64,000 nucleotides of DNA, from contig DATEGZ010000318.1 of the NCBI GenBank assembly GCA_035279905.1, positions 51,043 through 115,042 of the forward strand, given 5' to 3'. The notes under the pieces are model-generated. The model saw only the letters and a list, made by a program, of their open reading frames with translations, was not told the origin of the DNA and did no database searches. This document shows, piece by piece, positions 42,062 to 51,607 of the stretch. Position numbers and translations under genes: made by a program. Position 1 is the stretch's first letter, and every line of letters begins with the position of its first letter. Origin of the DNA: DATEGZ01 sp035279905 (GTDB lineage: Bacteria > Acidobacteriota > Vicinamibacteria > Vicinamibacterales > SCN-69-37).

Positions 42062-44113
42062 CAAGGCGAACGCGACGATCGCGCTGCCAGACGGTGCGCC
42101 GTTCTTGCCGCCGCCGCAGGCGATGACGACGTACTGTCGTCCGTGGAGCTGATAGACCGCCGGCGTCGCGTTTCCCGCCGCCGGCAGCGTCGTCTCCCAC
42201 AGGAGCTTGCCCGTGAGCTTGTCGTAGGCGTGAAGCTTCTTGTCGAAGTTCGTCGCGCCGATGAAGACGAGCCCGCCCGCCGTGACCACGGGGCCGCCGT
42301 AGTTGTCGCTGCCGGTGTTCGTGAGGCCCTTCGCCGCGAGATCGGGAAACTCGCCGAACGGAATCTTCCAGCGCATCTGGCCGGTGTTCAGATCGAGCGC
42401 GTTCAGGGTGCCCCACGGCGGCGTGATCGCCGGGTAGCCGTCCGGATCGAGAAAGATCGACTCGCCGTCGCTGCGGTACTTGAGCCGCGCCGGGTCGTTC
42501 GCGACCTCGGGGTTCGCCGCCTTGTCCTCGCCCGTGATCAGGAAGTCGGCAACGTCGTTGATGTTGCGCGCGCCCATGTCGGGAAATCCCGGCATCCTGC
42601 CGGTCCCCTGGCGGATGATCGCCGCGATCTCGTCGCGCGAGAGCCGCGTGCCCACGTCGATCAGCGACGGCGCGGTCGCGCCGCCCTTCCGATCCTCGCG
42701 ATGGCACGTCGCGCACTTGCTGATGTAGAGCGCCGTGTCGTTGTTCGGGATCAGCTTGATGATCCACGGCATCTCGTTGGAGTTGACGTACAGCAGCGCG
42801 GTGTCGGGATCGAACGCGGCGCCGCCCCATTCCGCGCCGCCGTCGAAGCCCGGGAACACGATCGTGCCTTCGAGCGAAGGCGGCGTGAAGAAGCCCTTCT
42901 GGTACTTCTTGAATCGCGCGAGCACGTCCGCGTGCGCTTCGGGCGTCCGCGTCGTGAGCATGTCCTCGGTCAGGCCCTGGCGCGCGAACGGCACCGGCAG
43001 CGTCGGATAGGGCTGCTCGGTCGCGAGCGCTTCGCCATCGACGGTTGACGCCGGCACCTTGCGCATCTGGACCGGAAACAGCGGCTTGCCCGTGTGGCGG
43101 TCCAGCACGTACGTGTAGCCGTATTTCGTGATCTGCGCGACGGCTTCGACCGCGCGGCCGTCGCGACGCACGGTCACGAGGTTCGGCGCCGCAGGAAAAT
43201 CCCAGTCCCATACGTCATGGCGAATGCCCTGAAAGTGCCAGACGTACTTGCCCGTGCGCGCGTCGAGCGCGAGCACGCAGTCGGCAAACAGATCGTCGCC
43301 GTGCCGCGTGACACCGTAGAAATCGAACGACGCTGATCCTGTCGCGGCGAACACGAGACCGTTCTTCGTGTCCACGGTCACGCCCGCCCACGCGTTGGCG
43401 CCGCCCGCGAGCTTGTACGCATCCGGCGGCCACGTCTCGTAGCCCTTCTCGCCGGGCCGCGGAATCGTGTGGAAGATCCAGCGCACCTTGCCCGTGTTCA
43501 CGTCGAACGCGCGGATGTGCCCGGGCGATCCCGGCAGCGTCTCCGGCACCGCGGTGCCGACGATGATCGTGTCCTCGAAGATCGAGCCCGGCGTGCTCGC
43601 GCTGACGCTCAGGCCCTGCGCCGGCTGATCGAGGCCCTCGCGCAGATCGATCCGGCCGTTCGTGCCGAACGCCGGGATTGGCTGGCCGGTCTTGCGATCG
43701 AGCGCGTAGAGAAACGACCGGTACGTGACGAACACGCGATCCTGATAGACCGTGACGCCGCGATGCCGCGCGCGCGCCGTGCCCGTCGCGCCGCCGCTTG
43801 GATCGAACTTCCACACCTCCGCGCCCGTCGCCGCATCGACCGCCACCACCTTCATCGACGGCGTCGTCGCGTACAGCATGCCGTCCACGACGATCGGATT
43901 GCTCTGCATCTCCGAGGCGCGGAACGAATCGTGCGAGTCGTACGTCCACGCGACCTGGAGCTGACTGACGTTGTCGCGGTTGATCTGCTTCAGAGGCGAG
44001 TAACGGATGTTGTCGATGCCGCCGTTCATCGTCCAGGGGACGTCATCGCCGAACACGGCCTGAAAGACCGCGATGAGCCAGACACCGGACAGCACCGCCA
44101 GGGCCGCGCGCAT
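42056..44113 (-). CDS. PQQ-dependent dehydrogenase with embedded cytochrome c domain
   Basis: The 685-residue product has an export signal helix (residues 1-20) and eight-bladed PQQ propeller repeats (VVAVDAATGAEVWKFDPSG, VLALDARTGKYVWHFQGIRH). The catalytic-region motif DVWDWDFPAAPNLV is present. A single-heme cytochrome c domain is inserted between blades: CATCH near residues 466-470 and the distal ligand Met in GRMPGF. After it the propeller resumes (ALDLNTGQMRWKIPFGEF). Such quinohemoproteins oxidise sugars or alcohols in the periplasm and pass electrons to the respiratory chain. The substrate is not evident. Its stop lies in the right arm of a large palindrome. Confidence 0.93.
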   Translation of the reverse strand: MRAALAVLSGVWLIAVFQAVFGDDVPWTMNGGIDNIRYSPLKQINRDNVSQLQVAWTYDSHDSFRASEMQSNPIVVDGMLYATTPSMKVVAVDAATGAEVWKFDPSGGATGTARARHRGVTVYQDRVFVTYRSFLYALDRKTGQPIPAFGTNGRIDLREGLDQPAQGLSVSASTPGSIFEDTIIVGTAVPETLPGSPGHIRAFDVNTGKVRWIFHTIPRPGEKGYETWPPDAYKLAGGANAWAGVTVDTKNGLVFAATGSASFDFYGVTRHGDDLFADCVLALDARTGKYVWHFQGIRHDVWDWDFPAAPNLVTVRRDGRAVEAVAQITKYGYTYVLDRHTGKPLFPVQMRKVPASTVDGEALATEQPYPTLPVPFARQGLTEDMLTTRTPEAHADVLARFKKYQKGFFTPPSLEGTIVFPGFDGGAEWGGAAFDPDTALLYVNSNEMPWIIKLIPNNDTALYISKCATCHREDRKGGATAPSLIDVGTRLSRDEIAAIIRQGTGRMPGFPDMGARNINDVADFLITGEDKAANPEVANDPARLKYRSDGESIFLDPDGYPAITPPWGTLNALDLNTGQMRWKIPFGEFPDLAAKGLTNTGSDNYGGPVVTAGGLVFIGATNFDKKLHAYDKLTGKLLWETTLPAAGNATPAVYQLHGRQYVVIACGGGKNGAPSGSAIVAFALK

Positions 44114-44158
44114 GCCGGGAAGGTAACACGAACGCCGCCGGCTGGCGGCCGGCGTGCG

Positions 44159-46780
44159 TCAGAACCGGAGCGCCACCACGGGATCGACCCGGGCCGCGCG
44201 GCGGGCCGGAATGAACGACGCCAGAAGGCCCGTCGCCACGAGCAGCGCCGCGACCGACGCGTAGACGACGGGATCGTGGGCGTCCAGCTTGAAGAGGAAT
44301 GCCTGGACGAATCTCGACAGCAGCCACCCGCCGGTGAGGCCGACGGCGAGCCCGACCATCATGTACACGGTGGCCCGGCCGAGCACCATGCGCGCGACGC
44401 TCGCCGGTTCGGCGCCGAGCGCCATCCGTACGCCGATTTCCTGCGTGCGCTGCTCGACCAGATACGCCATCACGCCGTAGATGCCGGCGGCCGCGATCGC
44501 GATCGCCAGCAGGCCGAACAACGCGAGCACGATCATGTTGAACTTGCGCTGCGCCACGATGCGGCCGAAGCGGTCCTCGTAGGTCTGCGGATCGGCGACG
44601 ACGAGGTCCGGCGCGGCCGTGCGAATCGCCGCGCGGATCGTCGGAATGAACGACGCCGGATCGCGCGATGTCCGCATCATCAGCGTCACGAGCGGGCTGC
44701 CGTACGCGTGCTGCCAGTTGAGCGGCACGTAGACTTCGGGGCGCAAGTCGCCTTCCGGGCCCTGGAGCCGTGTCGAGCGCACAATGCCGACGACGGTGCG
44801 GTCGCCGTCGGCGGCAACCGTGATCCCGACCGGGTCGGCGCTACCGAAGTAGCGGGCGGCAGCGACATCGTTCAGGATGACGGCCTGCGGCGCGCCCGGA
44901 GCGGCATCGAGATCGGTGAACGCGCGGCCGCGCACGACCGGCACGCGCAGCACCTTGAAGTAGTCCGGCGTGATGTACTTCTCGTCCGCGTAATCGTCCG
45001 GCTGGTCGAACGCGGGCCGGCCGGGCACCGTGACCGTGGTGCGATCGTTTCCGTTGACCAGCGGCTGAGTGCCCCACGCCAGCGCGACGGCCTCGAGGCC
45101 CGGGATGCGCCGCACCTGATCGACCACGGCCGCTACGGTCGCGCTCGTGCGCGGCATGTCGGCGTCGGTCAGCCGGCGCGAAATCACGTCCACCGACAGG
45201 ACATTGTCGAGATCGAACCCGAGATCGACGCGCATGATGCGCACGAAGCTCGAGATGAACAGGCCCGACCCGACGAGCAGGATGACCGCGAGCGCGACCT
45301 CGGCGACAAGAAGCGTCGTGCGCACGCGCTGGCGCGACGCGCCTGCGTTGCCGGATCGTCCAGACTCGCGGAGCGAGACACCGAGCGCCGGCGGAGACGA
45401 CTGCCACACCGGCGTGATGCCAATCGTGACCGCAACCGCGGCAATTGCCGCCGCCAGCAGCACGCGGTAGTTGACCGCGACCTCGTTGATCCTCGGCAGG
45501 TTGCCCGGCAGCGAGGCCCGAAGCAGCTCGACACACCAGATCGCGAGACCGACGCCCAGCGCCGTGCCAACGACGGAGAGCACCAGGCTTTCCGCGAGCA
45601 AACCGCGGACGATCCGCCAGCGCGATGCGCCGAGCGCCGAGCGAACCGCGACATCGCGCGACCGCGCGGACGCGCGCGCGAGCATCAGGTTCGCGACGTT
45701 CACGCACGCGATGAGCAGCACGAACGTCACCGAGCCGAGCAGCATCAGCATCCACGACTTCGCGGACCCGACGATCGCGTCCTGCAGGAACGCGACGCGC
45801 GCGACGCGATCGCCAACGGACGCGGCGTATTGAGCCTTGACGCGCGTCATGATCCCGTCGAGGTCGGCTTGCGCCTGGGCGACCGATACCCCGTCCTTCA
45901 GCCGGCCGATGACCGTCAGGTTGTAGGACTGCGATCTCCCACGTTGCAAGTCTTTCGGATCCGGCACCCAGGGCACCCACAGATCCATCGGCCGCGCGGC
46001 GCTGACCTGGTACATGAACGACGCGGGCATCACGCCAACGATCATCCAGTCGCCGGTCTCGAAGGCGATGGTGCGGCCGAGCACGTTCGGATCGGCGCCG
46101 AACCGACGTCGCCAGAACGCGTCGCTGAGGATCAGCACGTGCTCGTTACCCGGGATCTCGTCTTGAGCCGTGAACGTGCGGCCGATCGAGGGCGACGCGC
46201 GCAGCACCCGGAACAAATTCGCCGAGACGAGCGTGGTGCGCAGCGTCTCGCTCGCGTTGTTGTCGCGTATGACGAAGTCGCGGCTGCCCTGCGACGCGCC
46301 AAGGTCCTCGAACGCCGTCTGCTCGCGACGCCACTCCTCGAAATCCTGCGCGGAGACGGTGGTCGCGCCCCTGCCGCTCTGGCGCGGCTCGGTCACGAGC
46401 ACCACCCGGTTGCCGCGCGGAAACGGCACGCCGCGCAGGGCCACACCGTCCACGACGGAGAAAATCGCCGTCGTTGCGCCGACGCCGAGTGTGAGCACGA
46501 CGAGCGCGACGAGCGTGAACGTCGGCGTCGCGCGGAGCGACCGGACGGCGTGCCTCAGATCCTGACCCAGCCCGTCCGTGCCGAATCGTCTGCGGCGGAG
46601 ATTCGGCAGAAACGATCGGAACAGCTGCCGCCAGCACCATCGCCTGGCGGCACGCTGGCCGTCTCTCTCGACGCGGATCCGGCACTCCTCGTAGAGGTCG
46701 CCCAACACGGCCTGGCGATCGTCAGGCCCGAGCGACACGCGCATCAGCCACTCGACCAGCCTCGGCGGCCGCGGCGTCAT
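44159..46780 (-). CDS. MacB/FtsX-type ABC permease, ADOP family
   Basis: The product has 873 residues. The N-terminal soluble head (residues 1-65: EWLMRVSLGPDDRQAVLGDL) is the short helical type seen in acidobacterial permeases. Two MacB-like halves follow, with helices near residues 85-105 and three near 340-450, a second periplasmic domain, and the C-terminal helices ending ARRAARVDPVVALRF. No ATPase gene adjoins. The start was put at ATG 46780, which overlaps the padR-like stop (ATGA); longer reading would lie inside that gene. It probably exports or senses envelope-active compounds under control of that regulator. Confidence 0.9.
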   Translation of the reverse strand: MTPRPPRLVEWLMRVSLGPDDRQAVLGDLYEECRIRVERDGQRAARRWCWRQLFRSFLPNLRRRRFGTDGLGQDLRHAVRSLRATPTFTLVALVVLTLGVGATTAIFSVVDGVALRGVPFPRGNRVVLVTEPRQSGRGATTVSAQDFEEWRREQTAFEDLGASQGSRDFVIRDNNASETLRTTLVSANLFRVLRASPSIGRTFTAQDEIPGNEHVLILSDAFWRRRFGADPNVLGRTIAFETGDWMIVGVMPASFMYQVSAARPMDLWVPWVPDPKDLQRGRSQSYNLTVIGRLKDGVSVAQAQADLDGIMTRVKAQYAASVGDRVARVAFLQDAIVGSAKSWMLMLLGSVTFVLLIACVNVANLMLARASARSRDVAVRSALGASRWRIVRGLLAESLVLSVVGTALGVGLAIWCVELLRASLPGNLPRINEVAVNYRVLLAAAIAAVAVTIGITPVWQSSPPALGVSLRESGRSGNAGASRQRVRTTLLVAEVALAVILLVGSGLFISSFVRIMRVDLGFDLDNVLSVDVISRRLTDADMPRTSATVAAVVDQVRRIPGLEAVALAWGTQPLVNGNDRTTVTVPGRPAFDQPDDYADEKYITPDYFKVLRVPVVRGRAFTDLDAAPGAPQAVILNDVAAARYFGSADPVGITVAADGDRTVVGIVRSTRLQGPEGDLRPEVYVPLNWQHAYGSPLVTLMMRTSRDPASFIPTIRAAIRTAAPDLVVADPQTYEDRFGRIVAQRKFNMIVLALFGLLAIAIAAAGIYGVMAYLVEQRTQEIGVRMALGAEPASVARMVLGRATVYMMVGLAVGLTGGWLLSRFVQAFLFKLDAHDPVVYASVAALLVATGLLASFIPARRAARVDPVVALRF

Positions 46781-47121
46781 GACCGCACCTTCCGCAGGTC
46801 CGGCGTCAGCCCGTCCCACATGCGCGCGAGCCGCTGCCGCGACTGCCGCAGTGCCGTCGCGCCCGCCGGCTTGAGGCTGAAACACCGCTTCGATCGGCCC
46901 CCGCGATCCGGCGTCGGCTCGGACATCGTCGACCGGACGAACCCTTTGCGCTCGAGCCGGTCGAGCGAGGTGTAGAGCGCACCAATCGCGACGTCGCGGC
47001 CCGTCCGGGCCTCGACCTCCTGGCGGATGGTCACGCCGTAGGCGTCCTGGCCGAGGTGGACGATGGCGAGGAGCAGCAGTTGTTCGAACTCACCGAGGGT
47101 GTCGCGGGTGCCGGGTGCCAT
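46777..47121 (-). CDS. PadR-family transcriptional regulator
   Basis: This 114-residue PadR winged-helix protein carries LGEFEQLLLLAIVHLGQDAY, the recognition segment DVAIGALYTSLDRLERKGFV and the wing GRSKRCFSLKPAGATALR. AAGGA lies before the ATG. A TAATTAG-rich, AT-richer stretch about 20-35 bases upstream is the likely promoter/operator. Its stop codon overlaps the start of the ADOP permease gene. It is the second PadR-permease unit in the window, in the opposite orientation to that at 18728-21767, but the two permeases differ clearly in sequence, so this is not a recent duplication. Confidence 0.92.
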   Translation of the reverse strand: MAPGTRDTLGEFEQLLLLAIVHLGQDAYGVTIRQEVEARTGRDVAIGALYTSLDRLERKGFVRSTMSEPTPDRGGRSKRCFSLKPAGATALRQSRQRLARMWDGLTPDLRKVRS

Positions 47122-47185
47122 TTGTCCTTCTTTGTAGCACTAATTAGACGGCCGCGCGAGTCAAAAGGTTAGATCGCCGGTCTGC

Positions 47186-48871
47186 TCAGTCAGGGATCCA
47201 GTTGTAGTTAACGTCGGCGCCCATGAGCTTCCACCGCCTGGGCCACGACGACTGTTGCCAGTCGAGCGGTTCTCCGAGCGGCTGGGGTCTCGCCGCCAGC
47301 GCGAGCGCGGCCTGCAGATCGCGCCGCTCCTCCACTCCGAGCGCGTCCGGTGCGATCGACACGAACAGCATCGTCCCACTGCGGGCCAGTAGATCCAGCC
47401 ATTGGCGGTTGAGCGTCCAGGGAATCGCGGTCGTCACGCCGACGCAATCGGGGTCGGCAACATAAAACGCGCCGTGCTGCGCGCCACGAAATGCGAGCGT
47501 GTTGACGCCCATCTTCCTTGTCCGCGCCCACTCGCGGCCGCTCGTGTCATCGCCCACGCGGCAAATCTCGAACACGCCCGCGGACAGGTGACTGACGGTG
47601 TTGCACCCGATGACGAGCGCGTCGCCTGCCGCGGTCCGGATCGCCTGGTAAAGATCAGAGATGACTTCGGCGGTCGTGCGCGTGGGGCCGCCCGCAAACG
47701 TCCAGCCGTCGCGCGTCATCGTATCGCCCATCGTCGATCCCCATCGGCCGAAGATGTCGAACGTCGAGTAGTCGTGCTTGATGAGTTGAAATCCCCAGCC
47801 GCGCAGGCGGGCAATGTCGCCGGCGATCTTCTGGCGCACGCCTGGGACCGTCGGATCGAGAATCGCGCGATCGCGAGCGAGCCGCTGGGAGGCGGGCGTG
47901 TCCGCCCCGGCGAGCAACGGACGAATCCAAATCCCCGGCTGCGCCCCGAGCTGTCGAATCGCCGCCGCGAGCCCCGGCATGTCCGGAAACTTCTCGTTGC
48001 CGCGGTCCCAGGTACCGACGCCGGTCTTCGCCTGGCCGCGCTCCGGCTGCCAGCCGTCGTCAATCACGACGAACGGCCGATTGGCGCCGGCCGGCGAGAG
48101 ATCGACGATGTGCCGCGCGTCGGCGAGAACGGTCTCGGCGCTGTTCTTGCCGTACGCCCAGTACCAATCGTTGTGTCCGTAGACGGGCGCGGATGGCAGC
48201 CGAGGATTCGTGCACATCCGCCGGCAGAATGCGTGAAGGGCCGCGAACGCCGACTCCTGACGTTGTCCTTGACGAGCAACGATCTCGCACACCGAGAGCC
48301 GGCGCTGCCCGAGCTCGACGCCGGCGCCCCCGCTTCGCACGTCGGCCCACAGCGTGATGCCCTGTGGATCCACGTCCCAGTAGCAAAACGCGTTCGCGCC
48401 TGTGCGCACGCCGTACGCGTGCGTCGCCGCGCCGTCGTCCCAGCACGCAAAGTACCAAGGCATCACGCGATCGGGCACGAACCCGCGCCATTCGAGATCG
48501 CCGTAGCCGCGCTCCCACGCGTCGCCAAGAATCAATCGGACGTCGTCAATCCGTCCTCGCCAGCGAAGGCGCAGTTTGCGGACGGGCGTCGAGGGCGCTT
48601 CAAGTGCGACGCGGGTCGCATCCGCGGCCGGCGTGATCGTCACCGAGACGCCTGCGTCTTCCCAACGACCGCTTGCGCCGAGGTGCAGCGCGCGCTCGTT
48701 CGTCGGCGTCAACTGCACGCTGACGCTGTCGGGTTGGCGATGGAGGTCGATGAACGAGCGCGAGGCGGCGCCCTGAAAAGCCGTCGGTTCGTGGTCAAGC
48801 GACAGCGGGCCGACGAGCGAGACGCCGGCCGCGGCGGCGCTCTGCTGGAGGAACTCACGGCGCGTCGGCAT
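47186..48871 (-). CDS. GH36-like alpha-galactosidase (melibiase), Tat-exported
   Basis: The 561-residue product has a twin-arginine signal (TRREFLQQSAAAAGVSLVG). A beta-domain (residues 35-200) is followed by a TIM barrel with DDGWQPERG, LRGWGFQLIKHDYS and VGDDTSGREW. The Asp of IKHDYS (about residue 366) is the probable nucleophile and the Asp in GDDTSG (about 438) the acid/base of GH36/GH27-type enzymes. It would release alpha-linked galactose or a related sugar outside the cytoplasm; other sugars are possible. The gene lies 27 bases after the LLM oxidoreductase gene on the same strand and may share its transcript. Confidence 0.82.
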   Translation of the reverse strand: MPTRREFLQQSAAAAGVSLVGPLSLDHEPTAFQGAASRSFIDLHRQPDSVSVQLTPTNERALHLGASGRWEDAGVSVTITPAADATRVALEAPSTPVRKLRLRWRGRIDDVRLILGDAWERGYGDLEWRGFVPDRVMPWYFACWDDGAATHAYGVRTGANAFCYWDVDPQGITLWADVRSGGAGVELGQRRLSVCEIVARQGQRQESAFAALHAFCRRMCTNPRLPSAPVYGHNDWYWAYGKNSAETVLADARHIVDLSPAGANRPFVVIDDGWQPERGQAKTGVGTWDRGNEKFPDMPGLAAAIRQLGAQPGIWIRPLLAGADTPASQRLARDRAILDPTVPGVRQKIAGDIARLRGWGFQLIKHDYSTFDIFGRWGSTMGDTMTRDGWTFAGGPTRTTAEVISDLYQAIRTAAGDALVIGCNTVSHLSAGVFEICRVGDDTSGREWARTRKMGVNTLAFRGAQHGAFYVADPDCVGVTTAIPWTLNRQWLDLLARSGTMLFVSIAPDALGVEERRDLQAALALAARPQPLGEPLDWQQSSWPRRWKLMGADVNYNWIPD

Positions 48872-48898
48872 CGCGTGTGAGGGTAGCAGGTCTCGAGC

Positions 48899-49927
48899 TC
48901 AAGCGAGCAGTTGCCGGACGCGCGGCATCACTTTCGTCCCGAACAACTCGACGCTGGTCAGCAGCTTCTCGTGGGGCAGCGTGCCTGCGCTGTATTTCAT
49001 GTCGAAGCGCGCCAGGCCGAGGGCGCGGGCCGTGCGCACGATTTTCGCGGCGACGGTCTCGGGCGACCCGACGCACAGCGCGCCGTCCGGGCCAGCTTCA
49101 CGATTGAAGTGCGCGCGATCGGCGGGCGGCCAGCCGCGCTCGGTGCCGATGCGGTTCATCATCTTCTCGTAGTGCGGCCACAGATCGTTCTGCGCCTGAT
49201 CGTCGGTCGCCGCGACGTGGCCCGGCGAGTGGACGGCGATCGGCTGCAGCGGCTTGCCGAACTTCTCGAGTGACTGAAGGTAGAGATCGACGTACGGACG
49301 GAACCGGACGGGATTGCCGCCGATGATCGCGAGCGTCAGCGGCAGGCCGTAGCGCGCCGCGCGGACCACGGACTCGGGGCTGCCGCCGACACCGACCCAC
49401 GTGCGCAGCCGGCCTGTTTCAATCTGCGGGTAGACGATCTGATTCGTGATTGGCGTCCGCGTCGTGCCCGTCCAGGTCACGGGCCCTGGCTCGAGCAGCG
49501 CCGCGAACAGCGCGAGTCGATCCTCGAACAACTCGTCGTAGCGCGCGAGATCGAAGCCGAAGAGCGGGTACGACTCGGTGAACGAGCCCCGGCCGAGAAT
49601 GACCTCGGCGCGGCCGTTCGAAATCGCGTTGAGCGTCGAGAAGCGCTGGAACACGCGGACAGGATCGTCGGTGCTGAGCACCGTGACCGCCGATCCGAGA
49701 ATCATACGCTCGGTCTTGCCGGCGATGGCCGCCAGCATGACCTCCGGCGCGGATATCGCGAAGTCTTTGCGATGGTGCTCGCCGACGCCGAAGCACTCGA
49801 TGCCCACCTGCTCGGCGAGCACCGCTTCCGAGACGACGTTCCGCAGCGCTTGCGCTTGCGAGATGAGCTGACCGTCCGCGCCCACGGTCACGTCGCCGAA
49901 TGTGTCCAGACCCATCGTGATCGACAT
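48899..49927 (-). CDS. LLM-class flavin-dependent oxidoreductase
   Basis: The 342-residue product is a luciferase-like TIM barrel: VLAEQVGIECFGVGEHHRKD, MILGSAVTVLSTDDPVRVFQ, SNGRAEVILGRGSFTESYPL and RTWVGVGGSPESVVRAARYG. The flavin-binding histidines of EHH and the RGSF loop are kept. It probably uses FMNH2 (or F420 in some relatives) to oxidise or reduce an organic substrate. No flavin reductase partner gene is nearby. The divergent gap upstream is filled by an inverted repeat. The GH36-like gene follows on the same strand. Confidence 0.9.
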   Translation of the reverse strand: MSITMGLDTFGDVTVGADGQLISQAQALRNVVSEAVLAEQVGIECFGVGEHHRKDFAISAPEVMLAAIAGKTERMILGSAVTVLSTDDPVRVFQRFSTLNAISNGRAEVILGRGSFTESYPLFGFDLARYDELFEDRLALFAALLEPGPVTWTGTTRTPITNQIVYPQIETGRLRTWVGVGGSPESVVRAARYGLPLTLAIIGGNPVRFRPYVDLYLQSLEKFGKPLQPIAVHSPGHVAATDDQAQNDLWPHYEKMMNRIGTERGWPPADRAHFNREAGPDGALCVGSPETVAAKIVRTARALGLARFDMKYSAGTLPHEKLLTSVELFGTKVMPRVRQLLA

Positions 49928-49957
49928 GAATTCGACTGTAGATCGGGACCGGGGGAA

Positions 49958-50055
49958 TTGGGATCTCGGGTCATTGAGCTATTGGGTCATTGGAAGGGCC
50001 TTGCCAACAGTCCAACATCCCAATAGCCCAATGACCCAATAACCCAATATCCCAA
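49958..50055. repeat. Inverted CCCAAT-type repeat in a divergent gap
   Basis: TTGGGAT (49958-49964) pairs with ATCCCAA (50049-50055), and a 19-base stem (49968-49986 against 50019-50037) matches at 18 of 19 positions. Both arms consist of 7-8-base units of the CCCAATnn type. It lies between the divergent LLM and M28 peptidase genes, like the unit at 18597-18698. Confidence 0.85.
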
Positions 50056-50084
50056 CCGCCCAATGCCTGCGCTACGATGCCCGC

Positions 50085-51602
50085 ATGGCAGCTGTACGTC
50101 TCGTCACGGTCACACTCTGTGTCCTCATCGCTGCGGGCCGCGCGCAGGCCCCGGACCCGATCGATCGCATCACGGAGGCCGATCTCAAGTCCGATCTCTT
50201 CACGCTCGCGGGCGACTCGATGCGCGGGCGTGAGGGCGGGACGCTCGATGAGATGGTGGCCTCGGTCTGGGTGGCCGAACGCGCGCGGCAGGCCGGACTC
50301 CTGCCGGCCGGCGACAACGGCACCTACTTTCAATGGTTCCCGCTCGAGCGCTTCCGCGTGTCCGCGAGCTCGCCGGTGTCGCTCGGCGGCAAGGCGCTGC
50401 GCATGGGCCGCGACGTGATTCCGGACAACACGGTGCTCGCCGACGTGGACGCGCCGGTCGTTCGCGCGGACGCGAACGCGCTCGCGGGCGTCGACCTGAA
50501 AGGCAAGACGCTCGTCGTCCGCTACGAGCCCGCGCCTGGCGCCACCGCGGCGCTGCCCAACCAGAGCGCGCCAAACGCGGCGCCGGCGCTGCGCACGTGG
50601 GCGCGCAACATCCAGCGCACGGTCACGCCACAGACTCCTGCGGCAATCGTCGCCATCGTACCGGACGAGTTCAAGGACCAGTGGGATCGCACGGCGATCA
50701 CGTTCCCGCGCGGTACGTACGGGCTCGATCCCGACGGCACCGCCGATCAGCGCGTCGCCCCACGCGGCGTGCCCCTGCTCTACGTGAAGGAGTCCGCGCT
50801 TGGCGGACCGCTCGCGGCGGACGCGAGGCTCGTGGCATCGATCTTCACGGACAGCTTCCAGTACCCGTCGGTCAACATCATCGCGAAGGTACCAGGACGC
50901 GATCCGGCGCTGGCGAGCCAGTACGTGCTGTTCAGCGCGCACCAGGATCACGATGGCGAGCGCTACCCGGTGAACGGCGATGACATCTGGAACGGCGCCG
51001 ATGACAACGCGAGCACGGCCGTCGCTCTCCTCGCGATCGGCCGCGCCGTCTCGGCGTCGCCGCTGCGTCGGTCGGCACTCTTCATCTGGCACGGCTCGGA
51101 AGAGCGCGGGCTGATGGGCTCGCGCTGGTACGTCAAGCACCCGATCATTCCGCTCGCGTCGATCGTCGCGTGCCTCAACGGCGATCTCATCGGCCGCAAC
51201 GATCCCGGTACGGCGGCGCTTCTCGGCGCGCTGCCGCCGCATCGCAACTCGCCGGAGCTCGTCGACATGGCGCTGGCGGCGAACAACACCGTGACGCACT
51301 TCACGGTCGACTCGTCCTGGGATGACCCGCAGCATCGCGAAGGCTGGTACTACCGCAGCGATCACCTGCCGTACGCTCGCAACGGCGTGCCGGCGATCTT
51401 CTTCTCCACGCTGCTGCACCCCGACTACCACACGCCGTTCGACAACCCGGACCGGATCGACATCGCGAAGCTCGCGAAGATGACGCGCTGGATGTACGCG
51501 ACGGGCCGCAGCGTCGGCAACGCCGACAAGGCGCCGGCCGTCGATCCGGCGTTCAAGCTCGAACGCTGCCGCGATTTCACCGGCAATTACTGTGGAGGAT
51601 AG
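50085..51602 (+). CDS. M28-family zinc aminopeptidase, exported
   Basis: The 505-residue product has a signal peptide (residues 1-20, IAAGRAQ) and the M28 double-zinc set: HQD (His286, Asp288), the Asp in GADDNAS near residue 306, Glu in GSEERG, Asp in LNGDLIG and the late His in DYHTPFD. A PA-like domain lies between residues 100 and 250. M28 enzymes remove amino acids from peptides; scavenging of external protein is the likely role. The downstream DUF1028 gene starts 5 bases after the stop, so the two are probably one operon. The C-terminal CRDFTGNYCGG pair could form a disulfide. Confidence 0.93.
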   Translation: MAAVRLVTVTLCVLIAAGRAQAPDPIDRITEADLKSDLFTLAGDSMRGREGGTLDEMVASVWVAERARQAGLLPAGDNGTYFQWFPLERFRVSASSPVSLGGKALRMGRDVIPDNTVLADVDAPVVRADANALAGVDLKGKTLVVRYEPAPGATAALPNQSAPNAAPALRTWARNIQRTVTPQTPAAIVAIVPDEFKDQWDRTAITFPRGTYGLDPDGTADQRVAPRGVPLLYVKESALGGPLAADARLVASIFTDSFQYPSVNIIAKVPGRDPALASQYVLFSAHQDHDGERYPVNGDDIWNGADDNASTAVALLAIGRAVSASPLRRSALFIWHGSEERGLMGSRWYVKHPIIPLASIVACLNGDLIGRNDPGTAALLGALPPHRNSPELVDMALAANNTVTHFTVDSSWDDPQHREGWYYRSDHLPYARNGVPAIFFSTLLHPDYHTPFDNPDRIDIAKLAKMTRWMYATGRSVGNADKAPAVDPAFKLERCRDFTGNYCGG

Positions 51603-51607
51603 CCCTC

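Noticed and set aside
43469..46975. A very long antisense frame (1168 codons) opposite the PQQ and permease genes
   Set aside because: Its translation is rich in Arg, Ala and His with no domain, and it mirrors the high-GC codon bias of the genes on the other strand.
18728..47121. The two PadR-permease pairs as a recent duplication
   Set aside because: Regulators and permeases differ strongly in sequence and the permease heads are of different types; they are separate members of a large family.
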